NCBI RefSeq assembly: GCF_002102345.1 | Contig: NZ_LQPP01000046.1 | Coordinates: forward strand, 62,001-126,000 | From: Mycolicibacterium peregrinum | Lineage (GTDB): Bacteria; Actinomycetota; Actinomycetes; Mycobacteriales; Mycobacteriaceae | Direction of reading: 5' to 3' | Length of the DNA stretch: 64,000 nucleotides | Shown here: positions 8,241 to 17,026 of the stretch, in pieces | Layout: each line of letters begins with the position of its first letter | Position numbering within the stretch: the first letter of the stretch is position 1 | Program-made: the position numbers and the translations under genes | Notes under the pieces: generated by a model | Database searches by the model: none | Seen by the model: the letters and a program-made list of their open reading frames with translations, nothing else | Told to the model about the DNA's origin: nothing

Positions 8241-9470
8241 ATGGCCGGTGCAGAGTCGCTGGAGATCGACGGCCTCGAGGTGGCCGTCAGCAACCCCGAC
8301 AAGGTGGTTTTCCCTGACGCGCATGTCACCAAGCTGGACCTGATCAATTACTACCGATCAGTCGCCGACGGTGCGCTGCGTGGTGTTTATGAACGCCCGA
8401 TGATCCTCAAACGGTTCGTCAAGGGCATCGCCACCGAAGCCATCTTCCAGAAGCGGGCACCGGAGAAACGGCCGGACTATGTGGACGTCGCCGAGCTCAA
8501 GTACCGGTCCGGCACGTCGGCCAAGGAAGCGGTGCTGCGCAACACCGCGGGACTGGCCTGGGCGGTGAACCTCGGGTGCGTCGATTTCAACCCCCACCCG
8601 GTGCGCGCCGACGATCTCGACCACCCCGACGAATTACGCGTCGACCTCGACCCGATGCCCGGGGTCGACTGGTCGCAGATCGTCGATGTCGCGCAGGTGG
8701 CCCGCGAGGTGCTGGAGGAACACGGCCTGACCGCGTGGCCCAAGACGTCGGGCTCGCGCGGCTTCCACATCTATGCGCGCATCCACCCGCGGTGGCCGTT
8801 CACCAAGGTGCGGCTGGCCGCCGAGACGGTGGCTCGTGAGGTCGAGCGACGCGTCCCGGACCTGGCGACCGCGCGCTGGTGGAAGGAAGAGCGGGGCTCC
8901 CGGGTCTTCGTCGACTTCAACCAGAACGCCAAGGACCGCACGGTGGCCTCGGCTTATTCCGTACGGGCCACCCCCGATGCCCGGGTGTCCACGCCGTTGC
9001 GCTGGGACGAGGTCGACGGCTGCCGCCCCGAAGCGTTCACGGTGGCCACCGTGCCTTCCCGGTTCGCCGAGATCGGCGACCCGTGGGAAGGCATGGATCT
9101 AGCGGTCGGCGAGCTGGACGCGTTGCTCGCGCTCGCCAAGGAGCTCGGCCCGGCGGAGAAGGCCCCCAAGGGCGCGTCCCACGATGGGCGACGACAGTCG
9201 AGCATGCCGCTGATCGAGATCGCCAGGACCAAAACCAAAGACGAGGCCATGGCGGCGCTGGATGTGTGGCGCGAGCGCCATCCCGCGGTCGCCGAGCGGC
9301 TCGAACCCGTCGACGTCCTGCTCGACGGTATGCGCGGTCCGAGCTCGATCTGGTACCGGGTGCGGATCAACCTGCAGCACGTACCCGAGGCCGAGCGCCC
9401 ACCGCAGGAAGAGCTGCTCGCCGACTACAACCCGTGGGAGCACTACCGCGGCGCGCAGTGGAAGCACTGA
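8241..9470 (+). CDS. LigD POL-like primase-polymerase (PolD2 / Rv0269c type)
   Basis: This encodes 409 residues. The archaeo-eukaryotic primase-like POL domain found in bacterial LigD is complete: catalytic Asp135 and Asp137 in VDLDPMPG, Ser170 to His176 in SGSRGFH for nucleotide binding, and the third acidic residue Asp225 in VFVDFNQNAKD. There is no ligase or nuclease domain, so this is a stand-alone polymerase. Relatives add ribo- or deoxynucleotides and fill short gaps in double-strand-break or excision repair. The C-terminal ~80 residues (TKDEAMAALDVWRERH) are an extra region typical of this branch. The ATG at 8241 has a leaderless promoter. Confidence 0.87.
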   Translation: MAGAESLEIDGLEVAVSNPDKVVFPDAHVTKLDLINYYRSVADGALRGVYERPMILKRFVKGIATEAIFQKRAPEKRPDYVDVAELKYRSGTSAKEAVLRNTAGLAWAVNLGCVDFNPHPVRADDLDHPDELRVDLDPMPGVDWSQIVDVAQVAREVLEEHGLTAWPKTSGSRGFHIYARIHPRWPFTKVRLAAETVAREVERRVPDLATARWWKEERGSRVFVDFNQNAKDRTVASAYSVRATPDARVSTPLRWDEVDGCRPEAFTVATVPSRFAEIGDPWEGMDLAVGELDALLALAKELGPAEKAPKGASHDGRRQSSMPLIEIARTKTKDEAMAALDVWRERHPAVAERLEPVDVLLDGMRGPSSIWYRVRINLQHVPEAERPPQEELLADYNPWEHYRGAQWKH

Positions 9471-9500
9471 GCCGCACCGCAGGGCTGGGATACTGCCGTG

Positions 9501-10055
9501 ATGGTCGAATCCAACGCGGTTCAGGTCATTTCCGTCGACTCGCCTGATCTCGTACCACCGCTGACCGGCCCCATCGCGGCACTCCTGCAGCACCTGGTGG
9601 CCGGGGGCGCTGCGTTGGGCTGGGTCGATCCACCGGCCGAGGCCGAAGTTGCCGAACTGCTGGGCGAGACGGCCGATGCGGTGGTGGCCGGCGACGCCGC
9701 GTTGCTCGTAGCGGAAGTGGACGGACAGCCGGCCGGATTCGCTTACTGGCGCCGGTATACGCGTCCGACGCACCGACCCCACGCGGACGTGGAGAAGGTG
9801 GCAGTCGACCCACGGTGGCAAGGCCTGGGCATCGGCCGGCGTTTGATGCAGGGGCTGATCCGGGCCGCCTCCGAATCACACGTCGAGGTGCTGACCCTGG
9901 ATCTTCGGGGCGACAACGCGCGCGCCGCCGGGCTCTACGAATCACTGGGCTTTCAGCGGTACGGGGTGCTTGAGAGATTCGTCGCGGTGGGTGACCGGCG
10001 ATACGACAAGTTGTTCTACGCCTTGGATCTACGTCAGCGTTCCACCGACGGCTGA
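9501..10055 (+). CDS. GNAT-family N-acetyltransferase
   Basis: This encodes 184 residues. The acetyl-CoA pyrophosphate loop is seen in VDPRWQGLGIGRRL (about 103-116), preceded by the strand VEKVAVD and followed by LDLRGDNARAAGLYESLGF, the usual GNAT C-terminal half. It transfers an acetyl group from acetyl-CoA to an amine; the acceptor is unknown. The ATG at 9501 directly follows an in-frame GTG (9498) and lies 6 bases after GATACT, suggesting a leaderless start. The gene end overlaps the convergent alpha/beta hydrolase gene by 22 bases. Confidence 0.83.
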   Translation: MVESNAVQVISVDSPDLVPPLTGPIAALLQHLVAGGAALGWVDPPAEAEVAELLGETADAVVAGDAALLVAEVDGQPAGFAYWRRYTRPTHRPHADVEKVAVDPRWQGLGIGRRLMQGLIRAASESHVEVLTLDLRGDNARAAGLYESLGFQRYGVLERFVAVGDRRYDKLFYALDLRQRSTDG

Positions 10056-10849
10056 GTCGCCTGGATCAGCAGTTCAGCAGTGCCTTCTGGTGATTCGACG
10101 TGGAAGTGGTGGCTGCCCAGATCCACGGGCACGATGTCGATCCGGTCGCGGTAGCGTTCGATGGCTTCCTGCCGGATGAGTGAGCGCACCGCGAACAGTG
10201 TCACCGGCTTTCGAACGTCGCCGAGCGCGGCGTCCATGTCCCAGTCCACCAGGCCCTCGACAGCGCGCAGACCGGCGGGCTGGCGTACAGCCGCCATCTT
10301 CGTGAAGTAGGCGTTCGTACGCGCCGGGTCGGTGCCCTCGGGAGATCCTCCCTCGACCATGTCCCGCGTCGCCGCTTCGAAATCGTCGTAGAAGGGCTGC
10401 AGCACCGCCCGGGCCTGCCGTGCATCCTGGGGCGGATACAGCGACAGGTAGTGCAGGCCGTCCAGCGCAACGACGTGCGAAACCGCGTCGGGCAGCAACC
10501 GTGCGGTTTCGACCGCCACCGCACCGCCGAGGGAATGTCCGACCACGACGACGCTCTGTGCAGCCTCGGCGGTCAGGACTGCCACCACGTCACGGGCGAA
10601 CTCCTCGATCGTCCAGACCCCGCGCGCCGACCGAGATTCGCCGTGTTCGGCGAGATCGATCGCGATGATGCGGTACCGGTCCGACAGGAAGCCGGTGACG
10701 GCGTCGTAATCTGTTCTGTCACAACCCCACCCGTGAATGAAGGTGAGCGTCGGCCCGTCGGTCTGGCCGGTGACCGCGTACCGGATCTTGGTGTCGTATG
10801 GACGCTGAACCTCGCGGACCACAGGTGCAGCCTCGCCCGTTGCCGACAT
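10034..10849 (-). CDS. Alpha/beta hydrolase
   Basis: This encodes 271 residues without a signal peptide, so it is cytosolic. The oxyanion motif HGWG is at 39-42, the nucleophile Ser106 sits in GHSLGG, and the likely catalytic His lies in the GSHHFHVESPEG segment near the C-terminus, with an Asp in between. The fold fits esterases, haloperoxidase-like or ring-cleavage-product hydrolases; the substrate cannot be chosen. It is transcribed away from lutA, with 107 bases between the starts, and converges with the GNAT gene. Confidence 0.82.
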   Translation of the reverse strand: MSATGEAAPVVREVQRPYDTKIRYAVTGQTDGPTLTFIHGWGCDRTDYDAVTGFLSDRYRIIAIDLAEHGESRSARGVWTIEEFARDVVAVLTAEAAQSVVVVGHSLGGAVAVETARLLPDAVSHVVALDGLHYLSLYPPQDARQARAVLQPFYDDFEAATRDMVEGGSPEGTDPARTNAYFTKMAAVRQPAGLRAVEGLVDWDMDAALGDVRKPVTLFAVRSLIRQEAIERYRDRIDIVPVDLGSHHFHVESPEGTAELLIQATQPSVER

Positions 10850-10956
10850 ACTGGCCTTTCACTCTCCGACCGCGTTCCGCGGCCACGCCGAACAACACCC
10901 GCCCGCGGTTACGGATTCCCGGCATATTGTGGATACGTCACGGTTTAGGAGTGTGC

Positions 10957-11691
10957 ATGCGAATCGCCCTGTTCGCGACCTGCCTGGCGGATGCGATGTT
11001 CCCACCTGCGGCGATCGCCACGGTGCAGTTGCTCGAGCGCCTGGGTCACGAGGTGGTCTTTCCTGCCGGCCAAACCTGTTGCGGCCAAATGCATGTCAAC
11101 ACCGGCTATCTGCAGGAGGCCACCGCGTTGGTGCGCAATCACGTCGAGGCCTTTGAGTCCGCGAACTGCGATGCCATCGTCGCGCCGTCGGGATCGTGCG
11201 TGGGTTCGGTCCGTCACCAACACGCGATGGTGGCCCGCCGCGCCGGCGACGAGAACCTGGCCACCCGTGCCGAGCGCCTGGCCGAAAAGACCTATGAGTT
11301 GTCCGAACTGCTGATCGACGTGCTCGGGGTCGACGACGTCGGCGCGTACTACCCGCACCGCGTCACCTATCACCCGACTTGCCACTCACTGCGCATGCTC
11401 GGGGTGGGCGACAAGCCACTGCGGCTGCTGCGTCATGTGCAGGGACTCACTCTCGTGGAGCTGCCGGAGGCCGAATCCTGTTGCGGATTCGGCGGAACCT
11501 TCGCGATCAAGAATGCCGACACGTCCACGGCGATGCTGGCCGACAAGATGGCCCACATCCTCGAGACCGAGGCCGAGGTGTGCAGCGCCGGAGACTCCTC
11601 ATGCCTGATGCACATCGGTGGCGGGCTCAGTCGGCTGCGGTCCGGGGTGCGCACCGTGCACCTTGCCGAGATCCTGGCGGCCAAAGCATGA
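10957..11691 (+). CDS. lutA: LutA/LldE, Fe-S subunit of lactate utilisation complex
   Basis: This encodes 244 residues with the two CCG motifs of the cysteine-rich domain: Cys41-Cys42 in TCCGQMH and Cys175-Cys176 in SCCGFGG. These bind an iron-sulfur cluster. LutABC together oxidise L-lactate to pyruvate without a flavin lactate dehydrogenase. ATG 10957 was chosen from the family start (RIALFATC); an upstream in-frame GTG at 10951 is possible. A TAGGAG site precedes it. It overlaps lutB by four bases (ATGA), so the three genes are translated from one message. Confidence 0.9.
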   Translation: MRIALFATCLADAMFPPAAIATVQLLERLGHEVVFPAGQTCCGQMHVNTGYLQEATALVRNHVEAFESANCDAIVAPSGSCVGSVRHQHAMVARRAGDENLATRAERLAEKTYELSELLIDVLGVDDVGAYYPHRVTYHPTCHSLRMLGVGDKPLRLLRHVQGLTLVELPEAESCCGFGGTFAIKNADTSTAMLADKMAHILETEAEVCSAGDSSCLMHIGGGLSRLRSGVRTVHLAEILAAKA

Positions 11692-13163
11692 CCACGTTCC
11701 TGGGCACCCCCGGCGTCGGAAACCTCCGCGGCGACGAGTCCTTTCCGAAAGCCGCCCGCACCGCACTGGCCGACTCCCAGCTGCGCCGCAACATCGGCCA
11801 CGCCACTCACACCATCCGGACCAAACGACTGGCCGCCGTGGCCGAATGCGACGACTGGGAACAGTTGCGCGCCGCGGGCAGCGCGCTCAAGCAGGACGTG
11901 ATGGCGCGGTTGCCCGAGTTGCTCGAGCAACTGGAGTCCAACGTCACCCGCCGCGGCGGCGTGGTGCACTGGGCGCGCGACGGCGAGGAGGCCAACCGCA
12001 TCGTGGCCGACCTCATCCGGGCCACAGGCTCAGGCGAGGTGGTCAAGGTCAAGTCGATGGCCACTCAGGAGATCGGCCTCAACGAGTACCTGGAAGCCAA
12101 CGGCATCGCCGCGTTCGAAACCGACCTGGCCGAGCTGATCGTGCAGCTCGGCCACGACAAGCCCAGCCACATCCTGGTGCCGGCCATCCACCGCAACCGG
12201 GCCGAGATCCGCGAGATCTTCGACCGGGAGATGCCCGACGCGGGTGAGCTGACCGACGAGCCCCGCGTGCTGGCCATGGCGGCCCGGGCCCATCTTCGAC
12301 GCAAGTTCCTCACTGCGAAGGTCGCGGTCAGCGGGGCGAACTTCGGCGTCGCCGAGACGGGCACGCTGGCCGTGGTGGAGTCCGAGGGCAACGGACGGAT
12401 GTGCCTGACACTGCCGCAGACGCTGATCACCGTGATGGGTATCGAGAAGGTGGTGCCGTCGTTCACCGATCTCGAGGTCTTCATGCAGTTGCTGCCGCGT
12501 TCCTCGACCGCGGAACGGATGAACCCGTACACCTCGATGTGGACCGGCGTGCATCCCGGCGACGGGCCGCAGGAATTCCATCTGGTGCTGCTGGACAACG
12601 GACGCACCCGGGTGCTGGCCGATGAGGTGGGGCGCCCGGCGCTGCACTGCATCCGGTGCAGTGCGTGCCTGAACGTGTGCCCGGTCTACGAACGCACGGG
12701 CGGGCACGCCTACGGCTCGGTGTATCCCGGACCGATCGGGGCGATCCTGAGCCCTCAGCTCACCGGCACCACCGGCCACAATGACCCCAACGCCAGCCTG
12801 CCGTTCGCGTCGTCGTTGTGCGGAGCGTGCTTCGAAGCCTGCCCGGTGCGGATCGACATCCCGACGATCCTGGTCCACCTGCGCGCGCAGCAGGTGGACC
12901 AGGAAAGGACAGGGCGCGGGGTCCTTTTCTCCGGGCAGGATCTGGCGATGAAGGCAGCAGGCTGGGCGATGGCCGGGGCGGGCCGGTTCGCACTGGCGGA
13001 GAAGGCGCTGGGCGCCGGACGTCTGATCGCCGGGCGCGATCACCGGATCTCCGCACTGCCCTGGCCCGCGTCCAAGTGGACCGCCAGCCGTGACATTCCC
13101 GAGCCGCCCGCCGAGACGTTCCGGCAGTGGTGGAACCGGACCCACGAAGGAGGCCGAGGGTGA
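11688..13163 (+). CDS. lutB: LutB, ferredoxin-type Fe-S subunit of lactate utilisation complex
   Basis: This encodes 491 residues. The N-terminal LUD domain (about 60-300) is followed by a ferredoxin-like region with CIRCSACLNVCP (Cys321, 324, 327, 331) and CGACFEACP (Cys378, 381, 385), which hold two [4Fe-4S] clusters for electron transfer from lactate. The length is that of LutB/LldF proteins. The start overlaps the lutA stop (ATGA), and the end overlaps lutC (GTGA). The C-terminal ~100 residues have an Ala-rich helix and end in the family-type WPASKWT...PAETFRQWW. Confidence 0.92.
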   Translation: MTTFLGTPGVGNLRGDESFPKAARTALADSQLRRNIGHATHTIRTKRLAAVAECDDWEQLRAAGSALKQDVMARLPELLEQLESNVTRRGGVVHWARDGEEANRIVADLIRATGSGEVVKVKSMATQEIGLNEYLEANGIAAFETDLAELIVQLGHDKPSHILVPAIHRNRAEIREIFDREMPDAGELTDEPRVLAMAARAHLRRKFLTAKVAVSGANFGVAETGTLAVVESEGNGRMCLTLPQTLITVMGIEKVVPSFTDLEVFMQLLPRSSTAERMNPYTSMWTGVHPGDGPQEFHLVLLDNGRTRVLADEVGRPALHCIRCSACLNVCPVYERTGGHAYGSVYPGPIGAILSPQLTGTTGHNDPNASLPFASSLCGACFEACPVRIDIPTILVHLRAQQVDQERTGRGVLFSGQDLAMKAAGWAMAGAGRFALAEKALGAGRLIAGRDHRISALPWPASKWTASRDIPEPPAETFRQWWNRTHEGGRG

Positions 13164-13801
13164 CCACCCCGGCGCCCGACGAGGCCCGGGCCGCGGTGCT
13201 CGGCCGGATCCGCGGTGCCCTGGCCGCGGCACCACCGCCGTCGGTCGCGGTCCCGCGGGACTACCACCGTGAGCCCCTGACCGGCGACGGCGACGTCGAG
13301 CGCTTCGCCGAGGCCGTCGCGGAGTACCGCGCGCGGGTCCATCGGATCGGGGCCGACGCGATCGCCTCGACCGTCCTCCAGCTCGTGGGGCCGCACGCCA
13401 CTGTGGTCATCCCGGCCGATCTTCCGCCCGAGTGGGTGACCGGGCTGACGACAGTCCCCGACGAGCCGACGCTGAGTGTCGAGCAACTCGATCGGGCCGA
13501 TGCCGTGCTGACCGGATGCACGCTGGGAATCGCCGCGACTGGGACGATCGTGCTAGATGCCGGCCCTGGGCAGGGGCGGCGGGCGTTGACCCTCGTGCCC
13601 GACCACCACATCTGCGTGGTGCGGGTCGATCAGATCGTCGACACCGTGCCGCAGGCATTCGCCGAGCTGACGCCGACGCGACCGCTGACCTTCATCTCCG
13701 GCCCCAGCGCCACCAGCGACATCGAACTACAGCGGGTAGAGGGCGTCCACGGACCGCGGACACTCGACGTACTGATCGTGGCCGACCTTACCGACGGGTA
13801 G
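13160..13801 (+). CDS. lutC: LutC, third subunit of lactate utilisation complex
   Basis: This encodes 213 residues of a LUD-domain protein (LutC/YkgG). Characteristic segments are the late strand GCTLGIAATGTIVLDAGPGQGRR (read in part at about 125-145) and LVPDHHICVV. It has no cysteine motif, as expected for LutC. The GTG start overlaps the lutB stop (GTGA) and is preceded by a strong AAGGAGG at 13147-13153. No lactate permease or LutR-type regulator is adjacent, so control and uptake are elsewhere or unrecognised. Confidence 0.88.
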   Translation: MTTPAPDEARAAVLGRIRGALAAAPPPSVAVPRDYHREPLTGDGDVERFAEAVAEYRARVHRIGADAIASTVLQLVGPHATVVIPADLPPEWVTGLTTVPDEPTLSVEQLDRADAVLTGCTLGIAATGTIVLDAGPGQGRRALTLVPDHHICVVRVDQIVDTVPQAFAELTPTRPLTFISGPSATSDIELQRVEGVHGPRTLDVLIVADLTDG

Positions 13802-13929
13802 GTCCCGAATGTTCTTAGCAAAGCATTAACGCTGGCACCCAGCAGCCTTATTTTGCCCACTTAGCGTTATGAACAGGTTGACGCGACGGAGCTCAGCCAG
13901 AGCTCAGGAAAGACGGCGGGAGGCTGATC

Positions 13930-14379
13930 ATGACGTTCACGAACAACACCCCGGCAATGGATCGACACTTTCGGTACGGGAACTCGGCAGTCATCTGCGA
14001 GGGCGCATCGATGCGCGCACAGTGCCGCCAGCTGGCGACAGTGGTCACCGTAAAGGGAGACATCGACACCAACAACATCGACCAGATCGCGTCGTATGTG
14101 AATCGATTCATCCTTGCGGAGAAGCCGCTGGCACTCGATTTGAGTGGCGTGAACAGCTTTACGCCGCAGGCGATCTCATTGTTCTACGACATCGACGAGA
14201 AGTGCGGCGCACTGGGCGTGGACTGGTCGGTCATCGCCAGCCAGCCGGTCGCCGCCGAGATCCACCACCAGGAAGTGGGCGTACCGCTCAGCTCCTCGGT
14301 GCCAGAAGCCCTGCATCACTTCGCCGAAGGCAATACGGCACGCCGCCGGTTGCTGCCACTGCTTACCAAGAGCGCCTGA
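13930..14379 (+). CDS. STAS-domain protein, anti-sigma-factor antagonist-like
   Basis: This encodes 149 residues. A STAS fold is read from VVTVKGDIDTNNIDQIASYV (about 38-57), then LALDLSGVNSFTPQAISLF (about 67-85). In SpoIIAA-type proteins a phosphorylated Ser follows the DLSGV strand; here the equivalent region has Ser76 and Thr78 and no DSSG motif, so phospho-regulation is uncertain. The gene stands alone: no anti-sigma kinase or sigma gene is next to it. GGGAGG lies 8-9 bases before the ATG. Similar solitary STAS proteins occur in mycobacteria and may act in SigF-type control or as general modulators. Confidence 0.75.
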   Translation: MTFTNNTPAMDRHFRYGNSAVICEGASMRAQCRQLATVVTVKGDIDTNNIDQIASYVNRFILAEKPLALDLSGVNSFTPQAISLFYDIDEKCGALGVDWSVIASQPVAAEIHHQEVGVPLSSSVPEALHHFAEGNTARRRLLPLLTKSA

Positions 14380-14395
14380 GAGAAAGGCCAACGCA

Positions 14396-14461
14396 ATGTT
14401 GATCGATGTCCGCTGGTTGACCCGCCTGCTTCGTCATCGTCACCGGGCGGTGCACATCTAA
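14396..14461 (+). CDS. Possible 21-residue small protein
   Basis: A short frame starts at ATG 14396 with AGAAAGG about 8 bases upstream and encodes MLIDVRWLTRLLRHRHRAVHI before TAA. It is strongly basic (seven Arg/His in the second half) and could form an amphipathic helix. It lies 16 bases after the STAS gene and ends just before a strong terminator, so it would be the last gene of that transcript. The ribosome-binding site and placement support it; its shortness is the main doubt. Confidence 0.4.
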   Translation: MLIDVRWLTRLLRHRHRAVHI

Positions 14462-14483
14462 CCCAACCACACCACACGACTTT

Positions 14484-14525
14484 CGAGGTGGCTGCCGGAC
14501 CTGGTCCGGCAGCCACCTCGTTTTT
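14484..14525. terminator. Strong bidirectional-looking terminator
   Basis: Arms 14484-14500 and 14504-14520 are perfectly complementary over 17 bp around a three-base loop and are followed by TTTTT. It separates the STAS/small-ORF transcript from the convergent sulfatase gene (ends at 14533). Confidence 0.85.
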
Positions 14526-14532
14526 GTCGGGT

Positions 14533-16890
14533 CTAGGTGTAGGCGACGTGTACGCGGTGAATACGACCTTCGAAGGGGAACGGCGCGCGCTCGCGGTAAT
14601 CAAGCGATACCGGTGAGCCGAGGCAGGTACCGATGTCGAGGCAGTCGTTGGCGGTGAACAACAGCGGTGCACTGATCGGAACCTGGCCACTGGTGAGCGT
14701 TTCGCCGTTGCGCACAACGGTGATGTCCAGCGGGCCGGCCGGGCGTGGATCCGCGTACTGCGTGGTCACCGTGAGGGTGGCGCGTCCCGGCGGGACCTTG
14801 CCCTCTGATCGGATCTTTGTGCGCTGCAAAATGAACAGGTTGTACTCGTAGCAGAGCTGCCCTTCGTCCAGATACAGGGTCAGCCCGCCTGCCCCGGCGC
14901 CGAGCGCGTACAGCACCCCGTTCGCGTTGGCGGGGATGTCGACGTCGATGGTGACGACGTTGTTCTTGTTTCCGAGCGCCGGTGCACAGAACTCCGGCAT
15001 CCGGATGGTGTCGCCCGAGAACTCCCACTCCCGGTACGGCGGCGCGATGCGCAGCTCGGGGTGATAGACCGGCACCCACAACCCACCGCCGACCGGCAGC
15101 ACCTCGTTGCGGGCCGCCTCGACCATGAACATCTCCCGCATCTGCGCCAGCTTCTCGGGCTGTTCAGCAGCAAGATCATGGGCCTGGGACCAGTCTTCGT
15201 CGAGGTGGTAGAGCTCCCAGGTGTCGTTGTCGGGGGTCCAGGTGGCGATCCCGGGCGGCTGGCCCGGCACCCACGGCAACCGCGGTCCGCGCGCCGAGGC
15301 CATCCAGCCATCGTGGTAGATGCCGCGGCTGCCCATGATCTCGAAGTACTGGGTCTTCTTGCCGCCAGGCGCATTTCGGTCTCCCAGCGTGCGGGCAAAA
15401 CTTGCTCCTGCCAGCGGCATCTGAGGTTCACCGTTGACAGTGTGCGGCGGCACGATACCCACGACGTCGTAGATGGTGGGCACGATGTCGTTGCAGTGCA
15501 GGAACACGTCCCGCGGGGCGCTCTCCGGGGTGATCTTGGCCGGCCAGCGCACCGCCATCGGGTTGCGCGTCCCGCCCAGATGCGACGCGAGCAGCTTCAT
15601 TCCCTTGTACGGCGTGCTGCCGGCCCAGGCCCACGCCGCGTGATATTGGTTGTCGACCAGCGGTGAGCCCAGCACGTCGAGGCCGCCGAGCTCGTCGAGA
15701 GCATCGATGTGCTGACGGACAGTGGTGGGAATCCCGTTCTGCGCCAAGAGTTCGGCGATGGTGCCGTTCTGCCCCTCGCCCGACGAGCCGTTGTCACCCC
15801 AGATGTAGAGGAACAGGGTGTTCTCGGCGTAGCCGAGCGATTCGAGCTCATCGGCGATCCGGCCGACCTGGACGTCGACGTGCTCGCCGAACCCGGCGGC
15901 GACCTCCATCAAGCGGCGCTGGAATGGTTTCTCGTCCTCGGGGATGTCATCCCAGGCGGCGAGCTGCTCGTCGCGTTCGGTCAGTTCGCAGTCCTGCGGG
16001 ATCCAGCCCTTGTCCTTCGCGCGCGCGAACACCCGCTGCCGGTAGGCATCCCAGCCGTCGTCGAACTTGCCCGCGTACTTGTCCGCCCATTCCTTCATGA
16101 TGTGGTGCGGGCCGTGGATTGCGCCGCTGGCCCAGTACATGAAGAACGGCTTGTCGGCGTTGAACGCCTTGTGCCGGCGGAGCCACGAGATGGCGTCGTC
16201 GGCCAGATCCTCCGACAGGTGGTAGCCCTTCTCCGGCGTTCTGGGCGGCGGGACGACAGTGGTGTTGCGCACCAGATTCGGTTCGTACTGCGACGCCTCT
16301 CCGGCCAGGAAGCCGTAGAAGTACTCGAAACCCAAACCGGTGGGCCAGTTCTCGAACGGCCCCGCCGCGGTGGTCTCTTCCGCGGGAGTGTTGTGCCACT
16401 TCCCGAAGGCCGATGTCGCGTAGCCGTACTGCTTGAGCACTTCGGCCACGGTGGCGCTGGACCGCGGGATCTTGCCGGCGTACCCATCCCAGTCATTGGC
16501 AAGCTCGGCGATCTGGCCGTTGCCGATCTCGTGGTGGTTGCGGCCCGTGAGCAGCGAGGCCCGCGTCGGCGAGCACATCGCCGTGGTGTGAAAACGGTTG
16601 TACGACACCCCTTCAGCGCAGATCCGGTCGAGGGTCGCGGTCGTCACCTCGCCACCGAACGTCGAGGGCAGACCCGGTCCGGCATCGTCGATGAGCACGA
16701 TGACGATGTTCGGCGAGTCATCATGTAGTCGCTTCGGAACTGACCGCGGGTTGTACGTGGACTCCTGCAACGTGCGGCCCGCGATGCTGCCCGACGGGAC
16801 CGGCGGGAACGGCAAAACGCCGCCGTCCGGTAGAGCTGCTGCCACCAACTGGTCACCCCGCACGTCAGACACCACGCCCCTCTTCTCCAT
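14533..16890 (-). CDS. Type I arylsulfatase (formylglycine-dependent)
   Basis: This encodes 785 residues, the size of mycobacterial AtsA/AtsD. The sulfatase signature CSPTRASLLTGR holds Cys106, which must be converted to formylglycine. Metal ligands include Asp68-Asp69 in IVLIDDAGPG and a later D-N pair in WGDNGSSGEG. It hydrolyses sulfate esters; no lipoprotein or Sec signal is evident, so it is probably cytosolic. A C-terminal ~200-residue region follows the core domain. It is divergent from an AraC regulator gene (135 bases apart), a likely controller. Confidence 0.9.
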   Translation of the reverse strand: MEKRGVVSDVRGDQLVAAALPDGGVLPFPPVPSGSIAGRTLQESTYNPRSVPKRLHDDSPNIVIVLIDDAGPGLPSTFGGEVTTATLDRICAEGVSYNRFHTTAMCSPTRASLLTGRNHHEIGNGQIAELANDWDGYAGKIPRSSATVAEVLKQYGYATSAFGKWHNTPAEETTAAGPFENWPTGLGFEYFYGFLAGEASQYEPNLVRNTTVVPPPRTPEKGYHLSEDLADDAISWLRRHKAFNADKPFFMYWASGAIHGPHHIMKEWADKYAGKFDDGWDAYRQRVFARAKDKGWIPQDCELTERDEQLAAWDDIPEDEKPFQRRLMEVAAGFGEHVDVQVGRIADELESLGYAENTLFLYIWGDNGSSGEGQNGTIAELLAQNGIPTTVRQHIDALDELGGLDVLGSPLVDNQYHAAWAWAGSTPYKGMKLLASHLGGTRNPMAVRWPAKITPESAPRDVFLHCNDIVPTIYDVVGIVPPHTVNGEPQMPLAGASFARTLGDRNAPGGKKTQYFEIMGSRGIYHDGWMASARGPRLPWVPGQPPGIATWTPDNDTWELYHLDEDWSQAHDLAAEQPEKLAQMREMFMVEAARNEVLPVGGGLWVPVYHPELRIAPPYREWEFSGDTIRMPEFCAPALGNKNNVVTIDVDIPANANGVLYALGAGAGGLTLYLDEGQLCYEYNLFILQRTKIRSEGKVPPGRATLTVTTQYADPRPAGPLDITVVRNGETLTSGQVPISAPLLFTANDCLDIGTCLGSPVSLDYRERAPFPFEGRIHRVHVAYT

Positions 16891-16989
16891 GAGGACTGGG
16901 CTGTGCAGCCGACCACTGGTGGGGCAAGCCGCGCAGCCGATTCACCCCGACCCGGGCATCCACTGTGCAGCAAACCGCCAGCTTCTGTC

Positions 16990-17026
16990 TTGACATTCCA
17001 GGACAAATCTTTGACATTGTGGGACA
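16990..17026. promoter_or_regulatory. Direct repeat, candidate AraC operator
   Basis: Two copies of TTGACATTNNNGGACA occur at 16990-17005 and 17011-17026, exactly 21 bases apart (two helical turns on the same face). They lie between the divergent sulfatase and AraC genes; the second touches the AraC start codon. This is the usual layout of AraC-family half-sites and suggests autoregulation. Confidence 0.5.

Noticed and set aside
13801..13929. TAACGCT / AGCGTTA inverted pair upstream of the STAS gene
   Set aside because: The arms are only 7 bases and nearly 30 bases apart; too weak to call an operator or terminator.
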